Shown in pieces: positions 12,788-24,571 of a stretch of DNA of 58,289 bases; positions within the stretch are counted from its first letter, which is position 1; each line of letters opens with the position of its first letter. Source of the stretch: Seminavis robusta (lineage: Eukaryota > Bacillariophyta > Bacillariophyceae > Naviculales > Naviculaceae); assembly GCA_903772945.1 (NCBI GenBank), contig CAICTM010000583.1:1-58289 (forward strand), written 5' to 3'. A program made the position numbers and the translations under genes. The notes under the pieces are model-generated. The model was given only the letters and a program-made list of their open reading frames with translations. It had not been told where the DNA came from and did no database searches.

Positions 12788-13007
12788 ACGCATTGATCGA
12801 TCGATTTTGTTAGCAAGCATTCATCTGTATTGTTGTCTAAAGCTGCTACATCCCATATATTGCTGCTGGCTTTTATGAGAATGGCATGATACTACTTTAA
12901 AAACCTTATGGAGTCCAGGGATTGAAAAGAGACAGAAAGGACACCAAGTAGTTCAAAAGGCCCCCAGCTTGCTAGCTAGACTAGTTAGCTGGTGGTACTC
13001 GGGAACC

Positions 13008-13356
13008 GGAAAGTGTGGCAAAAGCTGAATTTGGCGAGGGAGGAGGGGAATTCAACACTTTGTAACTGTTGAAACCGGCAAAAGTGTTGAATTTTGATTC
13101 AACAACTGTTGAAAAAACTGTTGAATCTGATTCAACACTTGTTTAATTACTGTTGAATAAAGTGTTGAGATATGCACCATTATGACTAGCAATCTGTTGA
13201 ATTACTGTTGAACAAAGTGTTGAATAGATTCAACACTGTGTTGAATAATATTCAACACTTTTTTCAACACTTTTGAAATTCAACACTGTTGAAAAGTGGA
13301 ATCCGGCTGGAAATTCAACAGTTTTCATCGCCAATTCAACTTTTGCCACACTTTCC
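13008..13356. mobile_element. 349-bp fold-back (MITE-like) element with TTCAACA/TGTTGAA motif array
   Basis: Left end GGAAAGTGTGGCAAAAG at 13008 is mirrored as CTTTTGCCACACTTTCC ending at 13356; the inverted similarity runs on through (C/T)TGAATT(T)GGCGA, giving termini of about 28-30 bp with one substitution and one indel. Between them, TTCAACA and its complement TGTTGAA occur about fifteen to twenty times in both orientations from 13050 to 13320, often as TTCAACA-CTGTTGAA palindromes. No coding capacity, and no clear target-site duplication (flanks are ACC and AGG). A non-autonomous DNA transposon is the simplest reading. Confidence 0.65.
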
Positions 13357-13747
13357 AGGAGTTACAGTAGATGACAAGGCCGACCTGAATTTTGGTTCGG
13401 AAATATTTGAATAGCAAGGTATTTACAATTTTGCTTTGCCAATTTTGCTTTAGTTTCGTGAATTCATGTTTTGTTGCTTGCCAGTCACGAACCATGCGAA
13501 AGTGCAGTCGCACTGCCACTGGCCATCTAGCTACTAGTAGAGTTAGCGATAAGGTTCTGGTTGATTTCCCCTCGCTGATGCCTCACAACGGCAACGGCAC
13601 AAACAACTCCAAGATCGAGAGACCGTTCCGAACCTTGGCCAAAGGCTAGGTCTTCCTGTTATTGCTGTCGTCGGAGTGGCTGCCACAAAGGCTTTTGTTG
13701 TCCTGTCACCTTCATTTCATTTCGAAATCAATCTTCCGTTGCCCATC

Positions 13748-16578
13748 ATGTCGGAACAAGTACCACGCCCCGAGGAACCGAGTGGTTCTGCTGCCGATGC
13801 GGAATCCACCGTCACATCAGGAGTAGCTTTGGCGGCAGCAACCAACTCGAGGCCTTCCTCTAGAACCAGCCACAATGGGAGTCCGCCAGCTTGCGGTAAG
13901 AGAACTCGAACTCCCCTGGAATCATCGGAAGGAAGAGTGGCCAGCGAGGATGGTTGGAACGCATCGGATGGTAACCATACATGCAGTATGGTTGGAAGTA
14001 GTAGTGGAGTGGATGGACCGGAAGGAGACGAGGAAGACGAAGAGCCACACGCCAAGATGCCTCGAAATTCTCCCACGCCCGAGGAAGAAGAAGAAGAAGA
14101 CGACGACGAAGAGTTGCAAAAGATCAATCATCTGGAAAAAGAGGACAGAGAAGAAGCAGCAACGTCCAAGAAATCCATGGATACTCCACAACCAAAGAGT
14201 GAGAAAGCGGCCCCACAATACACACAACCACGCGAAAAGAATCTCCCCCTTGCTTCCAATCTGAAACAATTCATGGAGCCTGGTGCCACCAAACTATTCC
14301 GCCCAAAGCCAGAATGGTACAAGGGAGATCAAAACGGCAATCCATCGGTGCGACGAAAAAGTCGAACTGCCAACGAGGACAGTCCATCTACTGGTAGTAG
14401 TAGAACGCTGGCGGCACTACCAGAAGGCAGCATTCTCGAACGTTTGGCGAATCGCTTTCGATGCGACTCACATGGCGATGGAGGCAACAACAACGACTTT
14501 GAGGGAGGACGCAGTGCCGCGGCCTATTATGAAATGATGGCCAACATTCACCAACAAATCCAGGCACGGCACAACAACCGAAAGCCAACGCACGATAACG
14601 ACCAAGAAGAAGCAGAAGCAAATGACAATCCTCATCCAGCGACCTTTGGACGAGATTTTGATCCCGCATTGAACGTGTGTATTCGCGAAAACTGTACCGA
14701 GGCAGCATTAGCACTTCTCGACTATGGAGCACCCGTCGAAGCTGAAAATGCAAAAGGCGTCACGCCCCTCATTGTAGCCAGTCAAAGAGGCAACTTGGTT
14801 ATGGTGCGAGATTTGTTGCATCGTGGGGCATTGGCATCGAGAGCATCGTCGAATGGCATTACAGCTGTCATGCAAGCTGCCCATTTTGGACATTTGAAAT
14901 GTCTCGAGCTATTGTTGCAGGTGGGAGGCATTTCGTTAATGGAAATGGCAAATTTCAATCAAACCACTGCCTTGATGAGAGCCGCTCAAGAGGGACATAT
15001 TGACATTATAAAGGCGTTGCTGGATCGTGGCGCTGCCGTGAATCGACGAAATCGAGTCCAAATGACTGCTTTGATGTTGGCGTCGCAGCGTGGACATGCT
15101 CATGTTTGCAGGGAATTGATTTATCGGGGGGCAGAACTAGATTCCATGACGGCGCAGAGGTCAACCTCGCTCATGCTAGCCTGCAAGCGTGGACACATGG
15201 AAGTGGTACGTATTCTCGTCACGTCAGGATGTGATTTATGGGTCACCGATTCTCGTGGCAGGACGGCACGAGAAGTGGCGCAGCGTCGCGAATCCAAGGA
15301 TCTCGAAGATCTGCTAGATGGAAATGTGCAGTTGGATCTCATGCAGCAACAGCAACGGCAGCATCGAAACTACACCATGATTCTATTGTGGAATCTGTTG
15401 CAGAAAGAACGCGCCATGGTACCCTTGTCCACCTCCCTTGACCCTCCACCGTTTCGACGAGTGACCATTCATCAAATCGTGCAGGAATTGAATGACCCGT
15501 CTCCACGAAAAGAGCTTTCCTTGTCGTCTCCGTACAGCATGCCAACGACACTTCCGTATCATGTTTCCAAAAAGTCGACACAAGCGTTGCTGCGTACAAT
15601 GGCATTGCCAGAATCACTAGTGGAATGCATTACAAAGTTCCTGCCCATGCCACTTTTATGGGAACGACGTGTTGGCATGCTCACGAAGCAATCCGTGATA
15701 AATGCCGATGCAGCTGTTCGCGGCGCGTTGGACATTATTGATGAAATCTTGGAGGAGGCCGGTTTTGTGGCTGCCCTCGATTTTGGAAACATCACACCAC
15801 CGACGCACTTTAAAAGCTGGGTGAGTCGAACTATCCATTTTTGTTGATGCACTCGTTACAACCCTGATGCTCACCACTGATTCGATTCTATTGTATGCTC
15901 ATGTTGGCGATTGGCAGAGTGAATGGAGGGTCTATTGTCGCCTCAAGTGTCGCCGCGGGGGTCCCGTCCAACTACCTGACGATGGACCAGATCGACCCGA
16001 GACAACCACTGCGACTCCTCCAACACCGCAGGATCCGCCTACTGCACTCGAAATGACACGTCAAGTGGGGTTTCTGCAGATTTTGTCCCAGCGACGCTCG
16101 GTTTTGGCGCACGTGCTCAAGCAAGAGCCCTACAAAATGCCCGAAACATTAGTACAACAGGTAAGCTGCATGTCAACTGGGAAGCTTGAGATACCCCAAC
16201 TTATTTCTTCGTTGGACTGACAATGCTGATGAATGTCACCCACAGCTTATCACTACGAGTGACGTCCAATCCTTGGTCCGGAGAATGGGCTCCAGAGGGG
16301 TTCACTTTGAATCAACCGTGGCAATGGACTTGATCATGTTGATCAATCGATTGTCTTCGTGGTATGCTCGTCAACGAGAAGACAAGCCCTATCCAAGCCA
16401 CTCAGGGGTTGCCCAACCGCCCCAACCATCACAGCGCCATCGCACCCTTCCAATCCGAGTGCCAACAGTGAAAGTCACTGTTCCTTTCCAGTATGACCCA
16501 TACCAACCTACCGGTGCAGGACAAGCAATCGACAGACACCGGCCATCAGCCCCGGCACCATCAGAGGATCAAATCTAA
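13748..16578 (+). CDS. Ankyrin-repeat protein (882 aa, 3 exons)
   Basis: Exons 13748-15820, 15918-16160 and 16246-16578; both introns (97 and 85 nt) are GT-AG and phase 0. ATG 13748 is chosen because the frame upstream begins only at a GTG. Residues 1-300 are low-complexity and acidic (a run of about twelve D/E near residue 115), probably disordered. About 300-527 hold six to seven ankyrin repeats, with repeated 'TPLIVASQRGN', 'TALMRAAQEGHID', 'TALMLASQRGHA' and 'TSLMLACKRGHME' helices and 'LLDRGA' turns. The remainder is a basic, Pro/Gln-rich tail with no recognised domain. Ankyrin stacks bind other proteins; partner unknown. No signal peptide or membrane segment is visible. Confidence 0.85.
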
Positions 16579-17348
16579 ATGTTTATTTTGTGTATAATCC
16601 CACTGCGATAGTGGGACGGAAATGAAGGAATGTCCATAGTTAACGCAGAAGAACGAAAATATGAATAGAATACGTTGAATATGTGCATTTGAAGTCGCTG
16701 CGAAAAGTTGCTTCTTGTTGTCCTGGTCAATACGATCACTTCGTATCTCCCGATCCATTCCCGTTTTACTACAGCCATGTTGCCAAAGTTCCTTGTGGCT
16801 TGGATTAATGAGATGACAATCATAGCAGTTGATACATGTACCTGCTCTATTGTTAGTGGTTGGCTTTCTGTTTCAAATGTTTGCTTTGAATAGTGCAAGT
16901 GTGCAAGCATGTCAACGGCTACGTGAAACACCTCTTGGCACCGTTTGCTGCTATTGTGCCATGGGATTGTTGAATAGGCAGTAATACCGGTACCCAATGT
17001 GGATTGGCAAAAACCATTCCAGGTTAGATATTAGATCTTGTAGTCTAGCTAGTGCTAAAATACCATTTGTTGACTTGAACCGGTCTTTGGGGTAACGGTA
17101 CTGTACCGTACCGTATCGTACGTAGACTTCCGACGTTGTGCACGTTCTGTCTCTGGGCCTCACATTTTGGCTTCCGAGCACCTCTGCTGCACCCAACCAC
17201 AAATCGTCGCCAATGGATGAACTAGCTCTCTCCCAACAGCAAGAACTTGTTTGGCTGTGCCAACGTTGAGGGAGGCACGGCATCCCAGCTTTTCTTTCAG
17301 CTAGCCTTATCCAGCGTCATCAAGCGAGTACTCAGAGTAGAGAGTGCG
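16579..17348. other. Intergenic region
   Basis: Holds the ankyrin gene 3' end and the lipocalin gene promoter. Around 17090-17125 there is a GTAC-rich stretch of overlapping GTACCGTACCGTATCGTACG palindromic units. Nothing coding is supported. Confidence 0.45.
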
Positions 17349-18155
17349 ATGTATGCTCTATCGACTCGGATGAGCCGGTGGTGGTATCGGTATGCCTGGC
17401 TCCTGTTTGCGATCAGTACGGTAGCTGCTGAGGCGGATACAGCAGCATTGCGCCGGAGGCAGCTACAGGATACTGCTGAAGAGGACAACTCGGACTCTGC
17501 ACAGGAGATTGATCTAGAACCAGAACATCATTCCAAAGCCTGCCAAAGTGTCCATCCTCTTTCCAAGAATGCTTTCGACTTAAACTCGTACGTCGAAAAG
17601 AGTTGGTTTGTTCAAAAACAGCAGGTCAACCCTTACCAGGGGGAAGATGCTCTGTTTTGTGTGGTTGCCACCTACAAGACTAGAGCGGATGGATACGTTC
17701 AAGTGCTGAACTCTGCCAACAGAGGCAGCGTCGACGGCGAAGAAATCCGACCAAACCAGGATGATTTCTTTACACAGTTGTGCGCGGAGCAGCTAAGTGG
17801 TGGCAAGCTTCGAGTGGGGCCCTGCCTCTTGAACCTCGTCGCTGATTTGATCCACGGTCCCTATTGGGTTTTGGCGGTCGGAGAGAATTATTCGTGGGCC
17901 ATTGTCAGCGCAGGGGCACCGGACCAGTACCGCAAAACCGTCAGCGGGGGCAAGAACCTTTGCACGACAAGTTCTTCGACCTGCTTTCTAGATATTAATG
18001 GATCTGGGCTCTGGCTCTTCACCCGCGAACAGGAGGCCAGCGATGAAACGATATCCATCATGATGGCCACATTGAGAGAATTAGGGGTGTACGCCGGAGA
18101 TCTGAAGGACGTGGCCCAAACGGGGTGCACCTATCCAGACTACATCAAGACGTAA
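17349..18155 (+). CDS. Secreted lipocalin-family protein
   Basis: A 268-aa single-exon protein. The frame runs further upstream only to a TTG; the first ATG is 17349, and another at 17370 starts directly on the signal sequence (MSRWWYRYAWLLFAISTVAAEA), so the true start may be 17370. After a propeptide-like acidic stretch the lipocalin fold is recognisable: 'LNSYVEKSWFVQKQQ' near the N-terminal strand, 'ALFCVVATYK', 'GPYWVLAVGENYSWAIVSAG' (the YWVLxLgxxYxxAiV strand pair) and 'GSGLWLFTRE' (equivalent to LWILSR). Six or so Cys suggest disulfides. Lipocalins carry small hydrophobic ligands; related forms in algae and plants act in xanthophyll chemistry or lipid protection. No organelle-targeting motif (ASAF-type) is obvious, so secretion or the endomembrane system is inferred. 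Confidence 0.75.
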   Translation: MYALSTRMSRWWYRYAWLLFAISTVAAEADTAALRRRQLQDTAEEDNSDSAQEIDLEPEHHSKACQSVHPLSKNAFDLNSYVEKSWFVQKQQVNPYQGEDALFCVVATYKTRADGYVQVLNSANRGSVDGEEIRPNQDDFFTQLCAEQLSGGKLRVGPCLLNLVADLIHGPYWVLAVGENYSWAIVSAGAPDQYRKTVSGGKNLCTTSSSTCFLDINGSGLWLFTREQEASDETISIMMATLRELGVYAGDLKDVAQTGCTYPDYIKT

Positions 18156-18391
18156 CGTAATAACCCCACGAGTACAAGGTACTAATTACTAAGATAAAAA
18201 TGGGATCATCATTCGGACCTTGCTTTGCTTGTTTCTTTTGCGTGATTGCGTGATCTACAGAAATGATGTAAAGAGTGTTGTCACCTATGCAAAGTTTCTT
18301 TCTTGGTGCTGATCGCTGGTACCAGCCCTGTGCCCCACAGCAACCGGATCTTGGCACGCACCTGCCTTCTACCCTGCGATTTCTTTCCATT

Positions 18392-18604
18392 GGGTTGTGG
18401 GTTGGTGGTATCGGTACCGGTAGTGGGTAGCAGGGTACAGTAGCTGGTCGCACAACAGCACAACAAAAGCTGCAGTGTCCATCTTCTGGCGTGTTTCGTA
18501 TGATTCTGATGCTGTGGGTTGGGTGGTTGGTGGTACCGGTACCGGTAGGGGGTCTCAGAGTAGCACAACATAAAAGCTACAGTGTCCATCTTCTGGTGTG
18601 TTTG
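18392..18604. repeat. Degenerate tandem duplication of about 100 bp
   Basis: Copies at about 18392-18498 and 18514-18604 share GGGTTG..., GGTGGT(A)(C/T)CGGTACCGGTAG, AGCACAACA(T)AAAAGCT, and CAGTGTCCATCTTCTGG followed by GTGTTT. Each carries one TACCGGTA palindrome. It lies between the lipocalin gene and the TTAA transposon. Confidence 0.7.
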
Positions 18605-18702
18605 AAGCTCATAAAACTCAAAACTCTGGAGCACTGATCATTCTTTGTTGCACAAAGTAGTCAGAGGTGTGGTTTTGGTGATTCTTGCAGTGTCCCTAAG
18701 AA

Positions 18703-18721
18703 TTAAGGATGTCCCACGGGG
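18703..18721 (+). repeat. Left terminus of element A: TTAA target site plus 15-bp TIR
   Basis: TTAA (18703-18706) is followed by GGATGTCCCACGGGG. The exact inverse is found at 24572-24590, so the match is 19 bp including the self-complementary TTAA. The sequences diverge beyond position 15. Confidence 0.7.
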
Positions 18722-19065
18722 GATACAGTGCGTTTTAGTTTTAAGATTATATTTGCTCACTTTTTCGAAAGCTCTCCAAATAGATAAACTTTTCATTAGC
18801 TCTTATATCCACCCTATGATTTCGTGGGAATTTGGAACTTCCGACCTCCTCATTCCATCCTCGAAGCATGTCTCGCCATTCACCTCCGCTGAAATGTTGG
18901 CTTTGCGCCTCACAAAGTTGGCTGCCTTTGGCTAGCTATTGGCTTTTAGCTAACCATGAATGGAGGGACAGTTACTCTCCCTTCGATGAACATGTCGGCA
19001 TTACCAAATTTCTTGCAGAGTGCCGTCACCAGACAACAGTAACAACCACAACCACAAATGCTACC

Positions 19066-21447
19066 ATGGACAACAGTGGTAGAAGCAACAACTCCTCCTT
19101 GAGGAAGCTAGACCAGCACGGTCGGTTTGGTGGTCCAGCTTGGAATCGGCAACGTCTCAATACAGGATGTTCTGCGAAGGTTGATCTTGTGGAGGGAATT
19201 GATGCCGTTGCAAGGGTATCCACCACCATTGCCCGTCCCTGTAAAAGAAAAGTCACCACTCAAAATGACAAAGAGTCAGCGACATGTACACAGGACACTG
19301 CAGTTGACGATGATGATGTCCCAGATGTTGAAACCATGACAGAACCACCTCCACCTACCCGTGCCATAGTGGAAACAGCACCATTTTCCAAGCTAATCGA
19401 AGACAGTTGTGTCTGCAACCGATGTCACAAGGCCAATTCACTTCGCTTGAAGTTTGTTTCTGTTGGTGTTGCTACTACACCAGTACTTGAGTGTACGCAA
19501 TGTGATCCCATGTTCAAGTCAAGGTCTGCCAGGACCAAAAGAACCACGCTTAGAAAGTCTGATGCACAGGGTGATGCCAACATTGACTTTGATATCAATG
19601 TCCGATTTGTACTTGCCTTTGTGGGTAGCGGAGATGGTGGAACGGAGGCAGCAAGGCTATTGAGCTTTCTGTCTCTTCCTGGAGCAAATTCAATGGAAAG
19701 GAGAACATTCTCTCAAATCGAGCGGCAGGTGGCTCCCTACGTGGAATACGTAGTAGAAGGGTACCTGCATGACAATTTGATGGAAGAGATAAGACTGACA
19801 TATATTGGAAGGGAAGACGAGTTGAAGCAGTGGCATGACAGTATAGTCACAGGCGACTCACCTCCAGAAGGAACACAGCTTCCATTCATCGGAACTTCCA
19901 CTGATATGGGATGGAATAAGCGATCCAGTGGCAGGACGTATGACTCCCATTCAGGTCATGCATGTCTGGTGGGAGAGAAGACAAGAAAACCAGTGAGTCT
20001 GTCTACCAAATGCACCTTTTGTAGGGTATGTAACCAGAAGCGGGAACTTACCGATGAGATACCGGATCATGAGTGTCTTGTCAACCACGATGATGGTGCC
20101 GGTGCAATGGAGGCTGCCTCATTGTTGAAGATGGCAGAGGATCTGTACTTCGACAAGGCTGTTTGTCTCACCAACGTTGTTACCGACGATGACAGCAAAA
20201 TGAAGGCACGATGCAAATGGTCCAACGTTGATTGGTTGAAACACCACGGTCATGCACCAGGGGACGGAGGGAGTGATAATAGGGACACGTGTTGCGCCTC
20301 CATCTCAACAGAAGAATCCGGAACAAGTAAAGATGATACCGGTATACCGTACATCGGGAATGTTGAAGTACCCTGTGCCGCAACCAAGGTTCCTTGCCGA
20401 CCCAGCTCATCGAAAGAAGACACTCAAGAATCGTATGTACCAGTTGAAAGCAAGACCAGTAAAAACAGGAATGACATGCATGAGGGCGATATTCTTCGAA
20501 TATCTTTGATTCATCTTCTTCATCCGCGATCTTGCTAGCATAACGGAAAGAGAAAGGGTGGAAAGGGCAAAGTGAATCTACAGACATCATTTTGATTTAA
20601 ACGACAAATGCGGTGAGTGGTGCAAGAGAAAGGCAGACAACGTGGAGCAGCGATCAAAGTCCCAGAAAACTTACCGCAATATGGAACGTGACAGCTTGCT
20701 TTTCGAGGACTTGAAAGTACTGTGGAAGAATTCACCACAGCTGAAAAGCTTGACGAACTTTTCCACGACAAGTGACACCCAAAGTTATCGAAGTCACTGA
20801 ATCAACAGATCGATGGCTGGCTCCCAAAGCAAAGACGCTCTGCGGTAGCGTTTCGTTGGTGATGCGTAGTCCGTATTGCAATTGACATCACATCTGGTTG
20901 GTAACAGGGATCTGTGGCATGACTTGTTCTTTCATGTTTGGTTGGATGTAGACTTGTTGACTGAGTACCGACTTCTCCTAAGAGACCGACAACGAAACAG
21001 TAAGTTAGAGACATCAAGGAAAAGGATTCCGTGTCAAACGCAAAAAGACAAATGCATGACAAGATACAGGGTTACATGAAACAACTGCGGATTGATCGAG
21101 CGAACGGCATGGCTTACCAGACTGGCTCCGCGATGGAAAGTGAAGAAACGAACGGTAGGGGGCCATTGTCGGAGGTAGTTTGTTCGAAATGTAATCGGAG
21201 AGGACATAAAGATGCGAGGAGTGGATTGTGTCCAAATAATGGGAGGAACCGACGTAAGAGGAGTAGGGTGGATCCCCCCAATGAAACATCCGTCGGCGAA
21301 GAAGAACATAACAATGTTGTTCCTAGGAATGAAGACGAGGATAACGAGGATGGCGCTACGAATGAAATTTCGCTCATAGATAACATTCCCCTCACAAGCG
21401 ATCCACGAATCGCGGAGCTGTCGGAATCGCTAGCAAATGACAGTTGA
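19066..21447 (+). pseudogene. Transposase of element A (frameshifted)
   Basis: ATG 19066 sits in a strong context (accATGg); the frame is open upstream to a TTG at 18832 with another ATG at 18868. The N-terminus is polar with a CxxC pair ('SCVCNRCHKANSLR' ... 'ECTQC'). The core has 'FVLAFVGSGDGGTEAARLL', then 'STDMGWNKRSSGRTYDSHS', the first catalytic Asp region, then 'KCTFCRVCNQ' and 'GAGAMEAASLL'. The frame stops at 20538, but homologous sequence continues in other frames: 'QPRFLADPAHRKKTLKNRM' (frame +2, about 20390-20450), 'HHFDLNDKCGEWC' (about 20587-20625), and a last open frame 21031-21447 with a zinc knuckle 'CSKCNRRGHKDARSGLC'. At least three frame changes make it inactive unless undetected introns exist. 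Element B carries matching segments in the same order, which confirms the reconstruction. Confidence 0.7.
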
Positions 21448-21815
21448 ACATCGCCAAACACATACATGTAGTAGCGTAGTAGGGCCGTAGTTCTCTTATG
21501 TTCTTTTGCGATAATCGTCGATTTTGAGTTGGAAAAATCGCGGAACAGTTTGACTTGTCAAATGTACGTAGCTATTGGGTACGACGGTGTACTAAAATAG
21601 TATAGAAAGTCTAGTGTTATCAATAGCTACACTTCATTGGCTGCGAAAACCGGTATTCTTTGTCGACAAATACACAAGACAACAAGATGGAAATAGTGTT
21701 GCGTTGAAGTTTCCTCCACTGTTCCATCGTTCCGGGAACTCTCTGAATGGTTCCGAGACGTCGCTGATTGGAGCGTTGATAGGCTATGAGAGAACCAACG
21801 GTGTTCGGTTGCTCT

Positions 21816-22861
21816 CTAGTCTTCCCAAAGATCAAGGGACTTTCGCTTGACACCACCTTCCGTAGCCTTGGCACCAGCGCTCATAATACTTTTTTCCTCC
21901 AAAACTTTCTTCGGATCAGTAGGCATGAAAGTGCTGTACCTAACTCCCCTCGGATTCGGATACAATGACCGAACGGCCTTTACGAAACAGGTTGGCAACT
22001 GCTTGCGGCCATTGACGAACTTGTACCCATTGACGGCGTAGTACCAGTAGAAGCACCAGCGCTTGTGGTTGGGCGCCAAGTCATCGAATGAGTCACCATC
22101 CAGCTCTCCGTTCAACCTGCTGGAAACAGAGAGATACAAGTCGTTCACGTCCACATCCTCAAGAGGCAAGTAAGAAGAATGCACTGGATGAATCCATACT
22201 CAGAACAGCACTGGCAACTGTTGTGATGTCCCTCTTCTCCAATTGCTGGCTGTGTCACAATGAAGTAACTTCCACGCTTGTTTTCCTCTTCATCATACAG
22301 ATCGAAGGTATTCAGGAGATTCTCCCGCATGTCGCATCCACGAGACTTCATCAGGTCGAAGTCCATCTGCTCCTCCAACGCTGACGGCTAGGTTCATGCT
22401 GGATCCAATTTCCGTGGAAGTAAGGCCCTTTGTCAGGTGCCTTCATGAGACAGTGGATCGACTCATATGCATCAATCGAAGTACTCTTCTCTTCAAGTGG
22501 AACCACTCTCCCAACCTGGAACTGCCGAATGGCCTTGGCGTCATCATCTTCTCAACTACCGGTGCGCGGTAGATATGCCCAGTGGCATGGAACAACGTCA
22601 CGCATGATGATGGGAAGAAGATCAATGACCTTCTTGTTGGGGAAAGCTTCCAGCGGAAGTCCTTGATGAGCATGTACATCTTGTACGTGTAGCTACGGTT
22701 GATGTCGCGTGATGATGGCATAGTATCCACGAAGACAGTCGATCCAACATAGAGGTTGTATGCAGCGAAATATGGGAGAGCCCACTGTTAACCGTGGCCT
22801 TGAACATGGTACCACTTCCATCCATCAAAACAAGATTGTAAGACAACACAGTGCTGGACAT
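21816..22861 (-). pseudogene. Decayed gene of unknown family inside element A
   Basis: Minus-strand frames read as protein but change frame repeatedly. 22861-22443 gives 'VGSTVFVDTMPSSRDINRS' and 'TYKMYMLIKDFRWK'. 22378-22200 gives 'DFDLMKSRGCDMRENLL' and 'FDLYDEEENKRGSYF'. 22184-21816 gives 'HKRWCFYWYYAVNGYKF' and 'RKQLPTCFVKAVRSLYPNP'. The W-Y...LPxC...IR/VR..YP pattern resembles short domains that accompany transposases in algal genomes, but I cannot name it. It may be a passenger gene of element A or an older insertion. Some breaks could be introns. Confidence 0.4.
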
Positions 22862-23663
22862 GTCGTGGTCTTGTACTCACGAGACACTTTCTTTGCTCAA
22901 CCACAGTAAAAGCAGGGGCAGATCAGTCTCTTGATGGCCGGTGACTTCAACCCTTCTCCTTTCACCCAATACTTTACCCTTTCCTTACCATACTTTGCGT
23001 CAGGCTTCACTTCACTCCGTCGCGAAAGCCACCACCCATGGGCAGGACCTTGGGAAGAGCAACAATACCATCAAGCAAGCATAGTAGCAAAATCAAGGCA
23101 GGCCTCATCATAGTATTCAACTCTGGTAGCGCGGTTCATGGTGAAAGCTTGTAAGTACACACGGCGAAATGGCGCAAAAACGTGTCACAATGAAGCTGAT
23201 CTTTTGGTTTTTGTTTTTTTCAGTTCAACGTGATTCCTTTCGAGCGTGCAACCCCGCTGATTTGATATCTTTCTGCCGATGGGAGATAACAGTTTCGGCT
23301 GCTCACTATTCCAAACACAACAACAAACTACCTTGACCCTCCGACCATGGAGAACAGGATCGGCATGCCACTCTCCAATGACATGATACAAAGTCACTAT
23401 ACATTGTTGAGTACGGTGCATCTCATGCTGAAGAAAGAAACATAAAATATTGGCTGTCTATCGAGCAAAGTCCATCCCGCAACGGGGATACTCATTGGAA
23501 TGGGCAGTTTTCGATGAGCCGACGACAGTTAAGTGGGTGAACACACAACAACACAATTTTATGTTTCTTTCAGGTCATACAGATAGAGCATTGTCTACTC
23601 TATAAGATGGTATATCACAACCTATACGGGCATTGGGGTATTGGACGAGAACGAATTGCTCTA

Positions 23664-24484
23664 GGCCGCTCTCTACCGGGGGGACTAAAGTAGCGACTAA
23701 AGGAATCCTTTAGGTGGTTGTTTAGTTCAAGATTTAGTCATTATCCTTTTAGTAATGGTGGTGTCTACCAGCAGATGACTAAACTCGGACTAAACAATTT
23801 AGTCAGTTCTTTAGTCATTTAGACCTGTCTACCCAGAGCACTAAACAAATTGACTAAATAAACATTCATGGGAACAATACTGGACTTAGAGGACTCAAAA
23901 AAGATTTAACAAAGGTGATCACTTGGTGGGCTACCAATATTCTATCAGCATGGTGGATTTAAAGGACTCAAACAAAGACTTAAAGAAGTGATTACTTTTA
24001 TTGAGATAACAAACTCAAAACACACCATTGCAATGCACCTCTCCTCTGTCGTTTGCACCACTTTACTCCTCTCGATCGTTCGATCGTCGATCGCACCTCT
24101 ACTATCGCTCCCTCTCTATCGCCGATACTCCTCTTCGATCGTTTCGATCGGTTGCACCTCTCCTCTTGGATCGTTCGATCGGTTGCACCTCTACTCTATC
24201 ACTCTGTCGCGATGCTCGATAGTGAGGCTGTGCAATGAGGGTGCTGTCTTTTTTAAAGTGCTGTTCTAAAAGTGCTGTTCTTAAAGAGTTTTAAAGAGGC
24301 TTTAGTCGTTACGCTCACTCACCGACTAACCAGCTCCGTTAGTCGGTGAAGGAACATTTCGACTAAAGCCTTTAGTCTGTATGACCTTTAGTCCATATGG
24401 TAGACACCACCCCCAGAGACTAAACTATCGACTAAACATGAAATATGGCTTAGTCGCTATTTAGTCGCTCGGTAGAGACCGGCC
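23664..24484. mobile_element. 821-bp non-autonomous element with ACTAAA/TTTAGT motif array
   Basis: Left end GGCCGCTCTCTACCG (23664) is mirrored by CGGTAGAGACCGGCC ending at 24484. The inverted similarity continues through GGACTAAA.TAGCGACTAAA, with indels. TTTAGT and ACTAAA hexamers occur more than twenty times in both orientations, concentrated in the outer 200 bp on each side. The middle (about 24060-24205) instead holds repeats of GATCGTTCGATCGGTTGCAC. Flanks are CTA and TAA, so the target duplication may be just TA. It sits inside element A, 102 bp from its right end, so it inserted later. No coding capacity. Confidence 0.65.
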
Positions 24485-24571
24485 TAAGGTACCCTCTCAA
24501 TAGGGTTCTCTCACTTTTCTTATCGTGATAATGCTAGTAAACGTTGCATGTTTCACGCTTTTAAGATAACA

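Noticed and set aside
13676..13747. Upstream extension of the ankyrin protein
   Set aside because: The frame starts at GTG (13676); the first ATG is 13748. The same reasoning moved starts to ATG at 9640, 17349, 19066, 28921, 34912, 35891, 40278, 43830 and 48292.
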